The notes under the pieces: generated by a model | What the model was told of the DNA's origin: nothing | What the model saw: the letters and a program-made list of their open reading frames with translations, nothing else | Databases searched by the model: none | Source of the DNA: Dirofilaria immitis | Taxonomy: Eukaryota > Nematoda > Chromadorea > Rhabditida > Onchocercidae | Direction of reading: 5' to 3' | Assembly: GCA_024305405.1 (NCBI GenBank) | Contig: JAKNDB010000108.1 | Span: 1,343,001-1,407,000, forward strand | Length of the DNA stretch: 64,000 nucleotides | In this document: one piece after another, positions 39,401-56,800 of the stretch | Numbering within the stretch: position 1 is the first letter of the stretch | Layout: the number at the start of each line of letters is the position of its first letter | Program-made: the position numbers and the translations under genes

Positions 39401-42400
39401 TCAAAATGTCTTCACTTTGATAAAACGTTTACCAAATCGGATGAATTCATTTTTTCGTTTGTTAAATCTGAAAATATGAAGCGAAAGATAAATAAATAAG
39501 TAAAATAATAATTGAAATTTGATTATATCAAATATTATTTAAATTTATAAATTTTCATTCTTTAATTATTAATATTTATTATTAAATATATATATATTCA
39601 AAGTATGTATCAAAATGTTTAGACAAAATAATTTTAAATATATTTCAAATAAATATATTACAGTAATAATATTTCATTTCAAATATATCATATATTACAA
39701 TATTTATGTTAAATTTTTATAAATTCAATTTTTAATTTAAATATAAATTTTGCTGAATTATTTTACAATAATAGCAAATAATTTGATTATTATAGTTAAT
39801 TTTGAAATGTAAAAAAAAAAAAAACGTTTAATTTAAAATTTCATATTGTCTAAAAAATTTTTAAGAAATTTACTTATATTTATAATCTAAAAATGTAATT
39901 CAAATAATTCAAACTTATATTTAAATTAAACTTTTTTAAAAAAAAAGAACGAAATGATAATATAATACAATAAATAAATTACTTATATTTATAGTTTAGA
40001 AAAAAAAAGATTTTAAATATAAATTTGAATTATTCAAAATAATTTTTGAATAATTCAAATTTCTGAAAAGATAAATTGAAATTTAAATTTAAATTAAATT
40101 TCAAAGTTTAAAATGAAATTTTTACTTATATATTAATACAAATGAAACATACATACTTACTTCATTAGATCATTTCGTTTTCCGAAACGAATAAATTCAT
40201 TTTTGCGCTTATCAACTTGAAATGGTTGCTCATCGATCAATAATTCATCATCAATCCTCATCCCTAAAAGAATTTAAATTTAAATTTTAAAGCATTTCCA
40301 ATTATAATTAAATATATGCAATTAGTTATAATAATAAAATAAAATTTATTATTTCAGTTATTCATTTCTTAACATTTAATATTTGATATCATCGAGAAAA
40401 AAAAAAAAAACGAAAAAGAAAAAGAAAAGAAAAATTAAAAGAAAGAGACAAACATTTTATTCTTGGCTTTTAAAAAAAAAAAAAAAAATTTTTCTTTTAA
40501 ATTAATATCAGATATGCTGTCATCTTCTTCTTTTTTTTAAAAAAAAAAAAAAATTGTATGCAAAATTTAGTACAAATCAATTATTTTTGCTAAATGAACA
40601 AAACTTAGTTATAATTTTTCAACTTTTAGGCTTCATTAAATACAATCACTTATATATGGCATACATTTTTATTTCATTTTAATTTCTAAACTTTTTTTTT
40701 TTTTAAAAAATTAACCTTTTTTTTTCTCGAGATTTAAATTTTTGATCAATGAACTAATTACTCATTTAATAAAATTCTTCATCGTAGATTTGCATTTCAC
40801 AAGAGAAAAAAAGAATTATCATAAAAATTTTGTCAAAAAATTAACAATTTATCATTGATGTAATATGTTGACAATTATTTTAATCAAAAATTAACAAATT
40901 CAAATTGTTACACTGATATAATCATTGATAATTTTGAAATTTAAATTTCGTAATATTTTTCATATTATACTGATATTTTAAATATGTCGTTTGTATATTA
41001 GAATTTTACTGAAAATGATTACCTGAGTATGGCACAAAGTTATAATCAACCAATGGTGGATCCTGAAATATTTTAAAATAAATAAGTATTAAATATTGTT
41101 GAAGTAAATAAGTACCAAATATTACTGAAGTAAACGAGTATTAAATATTGTCGAAGTAAATGAGTATTAAATATTATTGGAATAAATAATTATTAAATAT
41201 CATTAAAGTAAATAAGTATTAAGTATTACTGAAGTAAACAAGTATTAAATATTGTCGAAGTAAATGAGTATTAAATATTATTGGAATAAATAATTATTAA
41301 ATATTATTAAAGTAAATAAGTATTAAGTATTACTGAAGTAAACGAGTATTAAATATCGTTGAAGTAAATAAGTATTAAATAAGATATCGGATTTATTGAG
41401 TATTAAATATTATTGGAATAAATAATTATTAAATATTATTAAGGTAAATAAGTATTAAATATTACTGAAGTAAACAAGTATTAAATATTGTCGAAGTAAA
41501 TGAGTATTAAATATTATCGGAATAAACAATTATTAAAGTAAATAAATATTAAATAAGATATCGGATTTATTTAGTTTTTTTTTTTTTGGGAAAATACTTT
41601 ATATTCATCAAGAAAAAAAAGCTATGATTTATCAAAATTTGACTTAATTATACAAATTGTCCTAACTACCAATCAGAAAAGATAATTATTTCCTTTTCTT
41701 TTTTTTTCTTTTTTTTTTTATCATATATAATTGATTCTAGTAATTTCTCATCAAATGTCAAAAAATTTTCTATTTGTTCTTTTTGATAAAAAAAAAAAGA
41801 AAAAAAAACAATCGAGATTCTCGATAAAATAATATCAATTGGATTTAATATGAATTATATTTGAATATTAATAATTTTGTAAATGAAAAAAAAAAAAAGA
41901 AAATTAATACTTAAATTTTGATGAATATCATTTAAAATTGTTTGAAAAATTTTTAATATTACTTTTTTTCTTTTTTTTTTTTTATTTCATATAAATATAT
42001 GCCAGTAATAAATTCTAAAATTTTGACATATTTATTCAAATGTTTAAAAAATGATAATAAATCATATCTGAGAATTATATCTGAGAAAGCAATATCTTTT
42101 TTTTTTTTTGTTTTTCATCTTAGTCTAGTAGAATATATTTTTCTGAATATCTATTTAAAAATTTCCGGTAGAAAATTATTTACATAGCATTTTGGTGAAT
42201 ATATAAATGAATAAGAAAAATAATTAATTCTTCAACATTATTTTTTAATCGTCAATTGTTACATTTTATTTTATTGAAAAAAATAAAAAATTTTCACAAC
42301 TTTTATTATTTAAAAAAAAAAAAAAAAACGAAAGAAAAGTAATAAAATAAAAAATTTTAAATTTATATCATTGAAATATCGAATAGTTGTAAAATTTTTA

Positions 42401-43005
42401 AAAAGTTTTATTTTATTTACTTTTTAATTTTTTTTTTTAAATTTATAACAAATACAAAATGCTACATAATTATTTACTAATCTTAGCTTAAATATATAGT
42501 GTATATATACACATATTTCTCATCAATCTTTCTAAAATAATAAAAACGGATGATATTTTTGAAATGAAACTTATTGTCATTTCAAAAAAAAAAAACGAAA
42601 AAAACGAAAAAAAACGAAAAAAAAAAGAGAAAAAAAGTTTGACGAATGAAATAACCGAAATATTGGAAAAAAATGAATAAAAAAATTTGAAAATTTTTTT
42701 TTTTTTTGTATTTTATCATTATCGAATACTGATATTATCATTTTGTAAAATTCTTGAATGATAATTGAATTAATTAATTAATTAATTGATTGATGATATT
42801 ATATGAATGATATTTGAATTAGTTAATTAATTAAATTGATAATATTTATATGAATGAAATTTAACAAAAATCATACATCGTATAATGATGTATCACGGAT
42901 GGGAAGATTAGCGATCAACGGTAACGGTAGCACATTTGGTACCAAAAACATAAACAAAAGCACTTGAATGAAGACATTTGCGACGATAGTTCGATTAGAT
43001 GTCAT
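39401..43005 (-). CDS. flp-8: FLP-8 FMRFamide-like neuropeptide precursor
   Basis: Four exons with matching phases: 42877-43005, 41023-41062, 40161-40263, 39401-39467; 112 aa, no frame break. A hydrophobic signal (VFIQVLLFMFLVP) lies near residues 11-23. Two copies of KNEFIRFG follow, each between KR sites (DKRKNEFIRFGKR in exon 3 and NKRKNEFIRFGKR in exon 4). Processing yields KNEFIRF-amide, identical to Ascaris AF1 and to C. elegans FLP-8 peptides, which modulate nematode neuromuscular activity. From memory, C. elegans FLP-8 has three copies, so this precursor has one fewer. The intron after exon 1 carries a tandem repeat (41075-41570). The gene lies on the same strand as flp-12, 6 kb upstream of it. 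Confidence 0.95.
41075..41570. repeat. 26-bp tandem repeat with 104-bp higher order, flp-8 intron 1
   Basis: Units of about 26 bp resembling AGTAAATAAGTATTAAATAT follow each other. The variant GGAATAAATAATTATTAAAT recurs at about 41179, 41283, 41415 and 41519, that is every 104 bp with one 28-bp insertion (ATAAGATATCGGATTTATTG). A second copy of that insertion ends the array. Confidence 0.85.
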
Positions 43006-43273
43006 AGTTGTCGCGAATGTTGCGATCCTTTCCTTTTCTATATTTGATGAAGCAAATATTATGGGATATATATTTGAGTACTTTTTTTTTTATTTTTTTT
43101 ATTTTCCTTTTTCTTTTCTCTCTTTTTTTTTTTCTCTTTTATTTCGTTTAAATCATCTCGATGAAATCATTGGTGGGTGGGAGTGCTTTTTTAAAAGTTA
43201 TCAAACTCTTATTTGGAACTCCACCTTTTTTTTTTTTTAAATCCATTCAAATAAATACTCCGTTTTCCATTTC

Positions 43274-43307
<34 letters not shown>

Positions 43308-46300
43308 CTCTCTTTTTCTCGCTCCCTCTCTCTCTCTCTCTCGTAATATACTTTTATTTTTTGATTTTCTTTCTCCTTTTCCATTCATCATTTAAATGAC
43401 ACTTTTGCCGAAAACTAAAATATACCATTACTTTATTTTATAATGATTATTTTTTCTTTCCTCTAAAAAATATGCATATATTATTCTGCGGTCCTTTTAA
43501 CTTTAAAAATGCGGTCCTTCTTAATTTAAAAAAAAAAAAAAAGGAATTTGATCTTTCCATTTTTCCTTTTCATTTCTATCAAATTATTAATCATAAGTTT
43601 TTCATCTATTCAAATTATTCAAAAAAAAAAAAAAAAAACAAAACAAAAATAAAATTGTTAAATGTAAGCAAAAAAAAATTAAAATTAATCAAAGTGATGA
43701 AAAAAAAACGCAATCAAAATATTATCACTCAATATTAATTGCATATAATCGATTTAATCAAAAATAATTAATTTAATCGAAATGAACGAGAAATTTTATT
43801 TTATTCATTTATTTTTATTTTTCTTTCGTTTCACTAAATTTTTGTTGAATCATTTTTTTTTTATTTGAAAAATAAAGTTATAATCTATGATAAAATTGGA
43901 TTATCATTTGAAAAATTGATGGATTACAATATCTACATGAATTCATTGTTTTGTTTTAAAAAAATTGAAAACTAAAATAAAAATTATGCCAAAAAGTTTT
44001 TCATATTAAAAAATAAAAAATTGAGTTATTTTCAAAAATGATAATTTCTTGATAAACTTCTCACAAAAAAAAAATTAATCATTAAATGAAATTGATAAGA
44101 TTTGATCTGAATAAATTTTCATTGTTAAATTATAAATGATCATTGTAATAAAATTTATTCAATCAAACATCCATTTATTGTTTGTTATCGTTTGATAAAC
44201 TTTACAAGCAAAGATATTCTCGATTTATTGATAAACATATCTAACATTTACTCAAAATACACCGAAAGAAAAAGAGTTATTTGCACAAAAAAAAAAAAAA
44301 AAAAACTGATTAATACTGATAAATGACGCTGATTAAAAATCAATCATAGCCGTTTTATTGTTAGGAAATTAGTGGTAAATTAGCGAATGATATATTTCTT
44401 CATTTCATATATACCAATTCCAATATATCAATTCATTTCAAAATTTCCATGCAAAATAGGTTACTAGCATGACATCAGAATTATAACTATTAAATATAAA
44501 TATCGAGAAAAATACTTGTAAACAGGAAACTCTTTTCTAACCATTTTTTTGCTTCTAAAAAATTACTAATCTATAATATTTTTAAAATAATTGCATTGTT
44601 ATTTCATATTTCATATCCCAGTGCTTAATAATATTGAAATGATCAATAAATATTTGAGGAATAAATACTGAAAGAAATTGATATATTGGAATTGTTAGAC
44701 ATGAAATGAAATATATCATTTGGCAAATTAATTGCAATATATAATTACTTCAAAACAATGCATGACGAATACTCTCTCGCAATCCCAATAATTCATATCG
44801 AATTCTCAAAAATAGCATACGAAATTTTATACCGTATGGTAAATTTTTGTTTCCGCTTATTTCTCATTAATTTTAGCTTAATGTTTCAATTAAATTAGAA
44901 AAATTTTAAACAACATATACGATAAGAGTAGATATCTCAGCAAATACAGTATGCGAATACTGTAATAGACAGTAATACGATATAATCAATATTATTTTAG
45001 GTAAAAACTTTTCTCGTCTTTTTTCTTTTTTTTTCCACTATTAGTAAGAAAAAATTTTTAGAGCCAATTTATGACTGTAATTAAAGATTCGAGAAACGAA
45101 AATTGAGATGTTTCTCGATATGAGATGATGAAATTAATATTTTTGGTATTGCAACATGCAACAAATGATTGTCGTTTAAGCTTGCGTGTCAACTTTTCAT
45201 TTTTTTTTCCGTAAAATTGTACTTTGATATATCATTTTATTACTCTACAAATGATGAAATTTTTGCATCACGATCGATAAATGTCAAATGTCAAAGTTCA
45301 TTATACATTTCAATCGAATCAAAGCTCGTAAAAGATGATCTAGTGATTAGGAAATATTCCAATTTTCTTGTTTTAAAAAATAATTGATAATTTTTGAATG
45401 ATACAAATTGCAGTTGCAAAAAAAAATTGATTGATGTTGCAAAATAATATTGCATTAAAAATTATAAAAAAAAAAAAGAAATGAAGGATTAACTGAAGCA
45501 AAAAAAAGTATAAACAACAATCTTCAAACTATATTATCAAAAATAATTGAGCATAAAAATGATAATAAAAAAGAAAAAATATTAATCAACTTAAACATGC
45601 AATTTGCATCTTTTCATTCTATTCATCGTTCTTTTTTTTCTTTTGATTATTCGGCTAATATTATATTTTGAAGATTATTAATTTTTGAAAGGAAAAAATT
45701 ACTCATAAAAAAATTTGTATTTTAATTAATTGAGAAATAGGAATTTTTTGTTTTATTTGAAATATGAATTAAATTTTTTATAAATTATATAAATCTCTAT
45801 ATTGCATACAAATTAAAAATTATTTTAATATTTTCCGACTAGATAACAATTACCAGCTATAATCTGAAACAATCAGGATAGTATGATTTCATTTCGACAC
45901 CTAGACAAAATCTATGAGTTCGAATTATGCATTTCTTCGATTAGTCATAGTTTTTTTTTTTTTTTCGATTTTATTCCTCGATATGGGTCTCGACGGGATT
46001 TTTGTTGTGCTGTTAGATGCGGCATTCCGGTTACGGCCGGTTGTTTGTCCATCGGGAATCCGGGTTGGGCTCTTCGAAGGAACGAATCGATGAATGAAGG
46101 TTGTGATGCGTTGGAAAGTACGGTTAAGACGTCAATTCCAATTATTGCACTTCATTTGATGAACTGCTAAAGAATTTCTAATTTAAGACAAAATCAGCTT
46201 AAATTTGGTTAGTTTTAGTTTATTTTTGGTAAATAATCTTATTCAAATATTTTTCTATTTCTCGAATGCAACAAATATTTTAATTTGTTAACAAAAATTG

Positions 46301-46446
46301 ATGTGGTTGTTTATATTTCATTATAAAGTTAGTAATAGTAATTCAGTTCTGATCTGCCTGTCTCATATAAATAGATAGATAATATATAAAATGTGGCGGT
46401 TGGAATAATGTCAAGGATATTATGAGTTGAAAAAAGTTAAAAGAAA
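43006..46446. other. Divergent intergenic region between flp-8 and KIAA0930
   Basis: No confident gene. A CT microsatellite lies at 43277-43345 just upstream of flp-8. The region contains long homopolymers and one GC-rich island (listed separately). Confidence 0.55.
45975..46150. other. GC-rich island, possible exon or promoter of unknown gene
   Basis: About 175 bp are far more GC-rich than the surroundings (CCGGTTACGGCCGG, CGGGAATCCGGG). Three frames are open. The minus-strand frame reads plausibly as protein (SQPSFIDSFLRRAQPGF, then VTGMPHLTAQQKSRRDP) but has no clear splice donor, and no family is recognised. It lies about 300 bp upstream of the KIAA0930 homologue, so it may instead be part of its promoter. 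Confidence 0.35.
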
Positions 46447-50098
<3,652 letters not shown>

Positions 50099-51457
50099 TA
50101 ATAATGGATGGTTTAAAGTTCTTCAAATTTCGTTTATGGGAGATTTTCATACATGATTTATTTCATTTTTTCTTTTCGAATATTTTGAAACACAGTCTCA
50201 ATATTTTGTTATCTTAGAGTTATCAGTGATGTTTTTTGTCTTTTGATAATAAATAACACAATCTGAAATGCTAGCATTTCATTATATTATAATCTGTGTT
50301 CTATGTAATGGAAGCTGTTTTTGTACAAAGAGCGACGGTTTAGCCTTCAAAAGAACTGTTGAATTAGATCTTGCATTTCTTATCTATTTTAATCTTAAAA
50401 ATTTATATTCAATGTAAATTCATAGATTTTTGAATTATACCTGTAATGTCTATTTCAATCAAATTTGAAACGATTGATAATTTGCCTCTGTATGTATTTT
50501 AGAAATCGTTAATCGTGAAATGATTCCAACGACATGATCTGCAGTACTATCCCTGGTGCTGCACTTAATTGTCTGTTGCATGCTGTGATAGTAGTAGCCT
50601 CATCACTAAACTCTCATTCCAAATGTCAATCTATTTGTGTTATTTTCAACTTCATAATTTTCATTTACTGAGAAATTGTCGAGAAATACATGTAGCATCT
50701 CGATTGTCCTTAAATGTTTTTTTTTTTGTTAATATATTGTGAATGTGTTATGACTTAAAGAATTCTGAAAGGGATTTGCAAATGCACTTCGACATAAATG
50801 TGGATGGAAAGATTTATAATTCTCAAAATCCAATTCTAGATTTTTGTTAGTTGGCTTACTTCTGTAGATTAATTCTACAATTTGATGGAGCTTCATGTCT
50901 TTCAATAAGTTTGAAATGGAAGGTCGAAATCATAAGTTCACCTTGTATTACATTATTTTAATTTTCCTCCCCGCTCTAAATTTTGTCATGTTTAGTCTGC
51001 TACTTTTTATAATTGTTTTATGAAGTTACGAAAAATTTTTTATAGTCCATAGAAGCACTGTAATTCATCTGTATAATCTAAATTCAGATCTCGAAGATAA
51101 TATTACGGTTTTCGGTTCCTTGCAGTCTTTTGGTCGTACTTTTTTCGCAACTTTCAGATGAATTGATTTCGAACTGATGCATCTATAATTTATCTAGTCA
51201 TAAATCCGGGGCATCCATGATATTTTTGGAATTAGTTCAATCAGTGTTTTTTTAGGTCCTCATCAATATGATTCAAAATAATTCATTAAAAAGTCATACC
51301 CGCAAAGAGGATAAGAATTATCAGTATAGTTCATCCAACCTAATTGGGTTTTAATTGGTACATGTCCTTATAAAAATAATAGATACTCAAATTGTAAATT
51401 ATAGTATGATGCATTTCTCTTACTTAAGCCATTGGTATCAATTCATTATTTTACTAT

Positions 51458-52042
51458 AGAAAAATTTCATTATTATTAAATAAAATGAAGCCAAATTATC
51501 ACCTGTTGGACATTTAGGACATTTGAAAATTAAATGAAATCAAATAATTATCACCTATTAGGCATTTAAAACTTAATTACATTTTTGGCTTATATTAGTT
51601 AGTCTTAATTTCTAGTCATTTGTAACGTAACGGCAAAATTATCAAAAAATGTAACAATCAGCTAAAGCGATATAATCAATTGATAAGGAATACTCATTGA
51701 TTTTGCTGATAAAAAGCATCAAATCATCATATTTTTTTCTCGATTGAAAGATTAAATGAAAATCAAGAGTTAATGAAAGTTAGATAAGACTGATTAATTT
51801 TGCACTATCTGAAAATAAATGGAACGCTAAGTTTGGCAAATCAATTTTTGCGTTAACAATAAAGATATATTCCGAAAATATCAAATAAGTGAAAATATCA
51901 CATATTGCATTTCAGGTCAAAAGTTTTCAGTGCATTTAATTGCTATCAATAATTTAAGCCATGAAATGGATAAATTAGTCATCATGGAGTCAAAGGTTGC
52001 AACGTAGGTCAAAGATTTGAGCAATTTCAGATCAGTTTTTTT
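51458..52042 (+). repeat. Dispersed repeat, left copy of a 10-kb-spaced inverted pair
   Basis: About 550-580 bp match the reverse complement of 61781-62342 at roughly 90 percent by eye. Shared words include AAATTATCACCTGTTGGACA, GTAACGTAACGGCAAAATT (complement on the other side) and AACGCTAAGTTTGGCAAATC. Both copies are noncoding. AGGTCAAAG/GTCAAAGGTT words recur near one end. No terminal inverted repeat or target duplication was identified, so the class is open: non-autonomous transposon or segmental copy. Confidence 0.85.
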
Positions 52043-52819
52043 TCTATTTCTATTTTAAGCGTAAAAAAATCATTAATTAATTAATTGACTTAAAATGAAA
52101 CTAAAACTCATTTATCACTTCTATCACTGTACATTATGTTTTTATCAAATTTTATAATCATAACTACCTATCTTTTATACTACTCTTTTTCGTTTATGCC
52201 TAAGACAAATTTTTCTAATTAATTATAATTTTATCATAAAATCATTTAAATGGAAATTATAATTAAAGATGATTTATCATTCACTTATCATTTGTCTAAC
52301 TATGCATTTATGTTTTTATCAAAACTTCTAATCATAACAATTTATCACTATGCTACTTCCTCTCCCTCTTACCCCTTCCCCTCCAAATTTTACGCTTCCG
52401 TCACTTTCCTATAATGAAAATTAATCTTTCAAATATTTTAAAATAATAATTGTGATCATAAATTTTATTCATGTTAAATTTGCAGTCATTGAAACTTCAA
52501 CAAAATGATTGAAAAGTTGTACATAATTAATTTACAACTACTATCCGAACATTCGATTATTACAACAAAATATGCAATGGTCAAGTTCTTGTTTAGAAAA
52601 AAAACACTCCTCTTTCTCTCTCTTTCTCATTCTTCACATTCTATTTTTCATTTGAAATTTTTGTGATTAGAAAAATAAAAAAGTGATGAACTTGATGAAA
52701 AAAACGAAATGTCATTTTTAGGTCATTGAAAAATGAGCCGTCCGAATATATACGCATATCGTTATTTATATTTATATATATATTTATATTTATTTATTTA
52801 TATATAAATATACGCCTAC

Positions 52820-52822
<3 letters not shown>

Positions 52823-52871
<49 letters not shown>
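52823..52871. repeat. TA dinucleotide microsatellite
   Basis: An uninterrupted TA run of about 49 bases sits within a wider TATTTATA-rich block (52750-52975). Confidence 0.95.
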
Positions 52872-52877
<6 letters not shown>

Positions 52878-53580
52878 TTATACAAATATATGCAAAAGAT
52901 AAAAAAAAGTTTGTAATACAAAATAGATATTTATTTATAAATTGTAGTCAGTGATATATGTATATGTATATATATCGTCCTTTTATAAATAATACTTGAT
53001 TTATTTCTACAATTTTCTTTTAGTGCTGATCAGTTGTGTTTTATAATGTTCATTCATTTCCCTTTTTTTTTTTTTTTTTTTTTTTCTCGAGATAAAAAAA
53101 CAAACGAAAGAAAGTTTGAAAAATCTTTCGTTATAACCTTATTTCGCAATTTTTATTTATAATATTAATTCCATTTTCAAATTGCTTACTTTAAATTATA
53201 TCATTTTATTAAAAAAAAAAAAGAAATTTATCATATCGTTGAAAAAAAAAAAAAAAAAGTTTAGCAGTTTAAATAGTTATCCATTTATTATCATTTTTAA
53301 ACGATAAAAAAGACAAAAGAGAAAAGAGAGAGAGAGAAAAGAAGAAAAAAATGTGAATTGTTTCAAATTTTAAAAGTACATTCATTAATTATAAAAAAAA
53401 TTTAGATGAAATTTAATTTATTTAAAAAAAACAATAATACATTTTAATTCAATTTTAATATGAATTAGTAAAGTAAATAAAATTGCGATGAATTTTTTTA
53501 GATTTTAGGCAAAAAGAAAATTTCTAAATTTTTTAATTGAAATAAATTATAATTACATTTTGCATTATAAATTATTATCT

Positions 53581-53630
53581 CATATTTCAATTATCAATAT
53601 ATACATATATATATTGATAATTGAAATATG
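53581..53630. repeat. Perfect 22-23-base hairpin upstream of the vWA gene
   Basis: CATATTTCAATTATCAATAT at the left end is matched exactly by ATATTGATAATTGAAATATG at the right end, and the inner TA bases extend the stem to about 22-23 bp around a very short loop. It lies 241 bp before the vWA start codon, so it might affect expression or be a short transposon remnant. Confidence 0.85.
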
Positions 53631-53870
53631 GAAATGGATTAAAATAAATAAATGATTTGATAGTATGATTCATTGTTCCGACGATAGTTTGATTAATTAA
53701 CAAATATTACGGTATGAAAAGATTACTATATTCAATGAAAAAAATTATTATACCTTTTATTGTATCTTCGAACAATCGTAATTGTAGCATTGATAAATTT
53801 CATAAGGAAGAAATTTATTTAAATTTAATAAATTTCTCTATACAATCTCAATATGTTACAGCAATATCGA

Positions 53871-56800
53871 ATGTTTCAACTTCTATTAGCTATTGTGCTA
53901 ATTACTGTAAGTTACTGTAAATAATTTTGCTTACTTCCTCATTAATAATCTTCCGTTTTTTTTCTTTTTTTTTTCAATACCTATCTTATAACGAATAAAA
54001 ATGATTTTCCGTTAAATATATTTGATTTGAAATAAAATAGAATGGAATAGAATAAATTTGAATGTAATAAAATAGATAGAACAAAATGAAAACAAATGAA
54101 ATGTATTGGAATAGAAAATAGGTATAAATATAAATTTTGCATATTTAAAAAATCTCAAATTTAATATATTTATTGATAGTTTGCAATTTTTCTTTTCTAA
54201 AATTCATATAAAAATTTTTAAAAAAAAAAAAAACCAAAAAGAATTTTATATTAAAATATTCTAAGAGAATTAAATTTGAATAATTAAAAATTAATATGAA
54301 ATTATTTCATTCATTATAGATTTGCAATGCACAATATGGTGATATAGGATCAATAGCAGCATCACCAGCACCCGCACCTGTGATAAATTATGCACCGAAT
54401 ATTCCGGAAGAAAATCCTTATATCAATGAAGCATCGAATTCGGAAAATGAATATGCAAATACTGTAAAACAGGTCATTCAATTCCAAACTTTATCACCAC
54501 CTACACAATTATTTCATTCTCCCGAACATGGTGCTTGTATTTACTCGGTACTTTCAACGGTAACACAATCAACGATTCGTGAAACAAGCAAACAACCATC
54601 GACAACGATAGCACGATCTACATCGACTTTATCAAGAACATCAAAAATTACCTCAACTAGATCAAGACCTCAATCATCATCGACGAGATCATCATCCGTA
54701 CGAACTACACGTCAAACAACAACTCGACCAGTGCAATTTAGTGTTACCACGCAACGAACTACGTTATCATCAAGACGATCTACAACATCACGTTCCACGC
54801 AAGCAACAACTAGAACAACCCGAAATAATACAGTATAACTAATTTTTAATCATACATCGTTTAATTCCCGATTATTCTCGAATAGCTTGAAATGCATTTT
54901 AATTAAAATAATTGAATTAGGGAAAAAATTTTCGAATTCGATAAATAATATTGCTAAAAGAGGAGCAATTTAAATGAATAATTCGTCATATGATATTAGA
55001 AAGAAACAAAATGTATCATTGTCATTGTATTAATTTTAATTAATTAATTTTCAGGGTCAAAGATCAACAAAAGTTGTAACACAAACAAATGATACAAGAA
55101 AACCGGAAGGTCAAACGATTACATTTGGTATATATATCATTAGCTTCTAATAATTATTTTTTAAATTATTGCTTGGCAAATTAATTTTGGAAATTTCAAT
55201 TGATTGATTGTAATTAATTGTGATTAATCAAGAAGGTATTCTTAGCATAATTAGATTTAAAAATGATTAATTGTTACGAATTCTCGAATTTCATTGATTA
55301 TATCAAACTTAAAAAATTTCAATTTATTGATCGAAATTTAAAAAAGTGAAAGAGAGAAAAAATTATGATAAAAATTAATTTTAAATTTTCTATTTCAGAT
55401 TGTACATTAAAATCATATGATACGCTTTTCGTAGTTGATTCAACAAGTTCCGTAAGGCATTTCTTTGATGATCATCGTAATTATATAGCGGAAATAATTA
55501 CAATGATTGTTCCCGAAATTGATAATGAAATAATGATTGGAAGTATTGATTTTAATTCTTTTTTTTAAATCAAATTTTGAACTAATTTATTAATCAATCC
55601 TTTTTTTTAAGGTTAGAAAAAAACGTAGAAAATAATTATTAAATTTGTTAAAATGGATTGAAGGCAGAAAAAGAAAAAAATAATTTTAAAAATATTCTCG
55701 ATAATTTTGCAAGAAATAATTTTATCAAATTTTTAAATTTTATATCCTATACTTTCAACATTTAATAATTATCGATAATATGAATTAATTATTTCTAATT
55801 TTAAATTTTATATCCTATACTTTCAACATCTAATAATTATCGATAATATGAATTAATTATTTCCAATTTTAAATTTTATATCCTATACTTTCAACATTTA
55901 ATAATTATCGATAATATGAATTAATTATTTCTAATTTTAAATTTAATATCATATAACCTTTTTTCAATTTTTAATAATTATCGATAATATGAATTAATTA
56001 TTTCTAATTTTAAATTTTATATCCTATACTTTCAACATCTAATAATTATCGATAATATGAATTAATTATTTCTAATTTTAAATTTTATATCCTATACTTT
56101 CAACATTTAATAATTATCGATAATATGAATTAATTATTTCTAATTTTAAATTTTATATCCTATACTTTCAACATCTAATAATTATCGATAATATGAATTA
56201 ATTATTTCTAATTTTAAATTTTATATCCTATACTTTCAACATTCAATAATTATCGATAATATTAATTATTTCTAATTTTGAATTTAATATCATATAACCT
56301 TTTTTCAATTTTTAATAATTATCGATAATATGAATTAATTATTTCTAATTTTAAATTTTATATCCTATACTTTCAACATTCAATAATTATCGATAATATG
56401 AATTAATTATTTCTAATTTTGAATTTAATATCATATAACCTTTTTTCAATTTTTAATAATTATCGATAATATGAATTAATTATTTCTAATTTTAAATTTT
56501 ATATCCTATACTTTCAACATCTAATAATTATCGATAATATGAATTAATTATTTCCAATTTTAAATTTTATATCCTATACTTTCAACATTTAATAATTATC
56601 GATAATATGAATTAATTATTTCTAATTTTAAATTTTATATCCTATACTTTCAACATCTAATAATTATCGATAATATGAATTAATTATTTCTAATTTTAAA
56701 TTTTATATCCTATACTTTCAACATTCAATAATTATCGATAATATTAATTATTTCTAATTTTGAATTTAATATCATATAACCTTTTTTCAATTTTTAATAA

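Larger units (their letters stand above)
50099..53870. other. Intergenic region between KIAA0930 and the vWA gene
   Basis: No exon supported. The KIAA0930 3' UTR probably ends after an AATAAA near 50248. Further on are one arm of a long inverted repeat (51458-52042), a TA microsatellite (52823-52871), long T and A tracts, and a perfect hairpin at 53581-53630. Confidence 0.6.
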
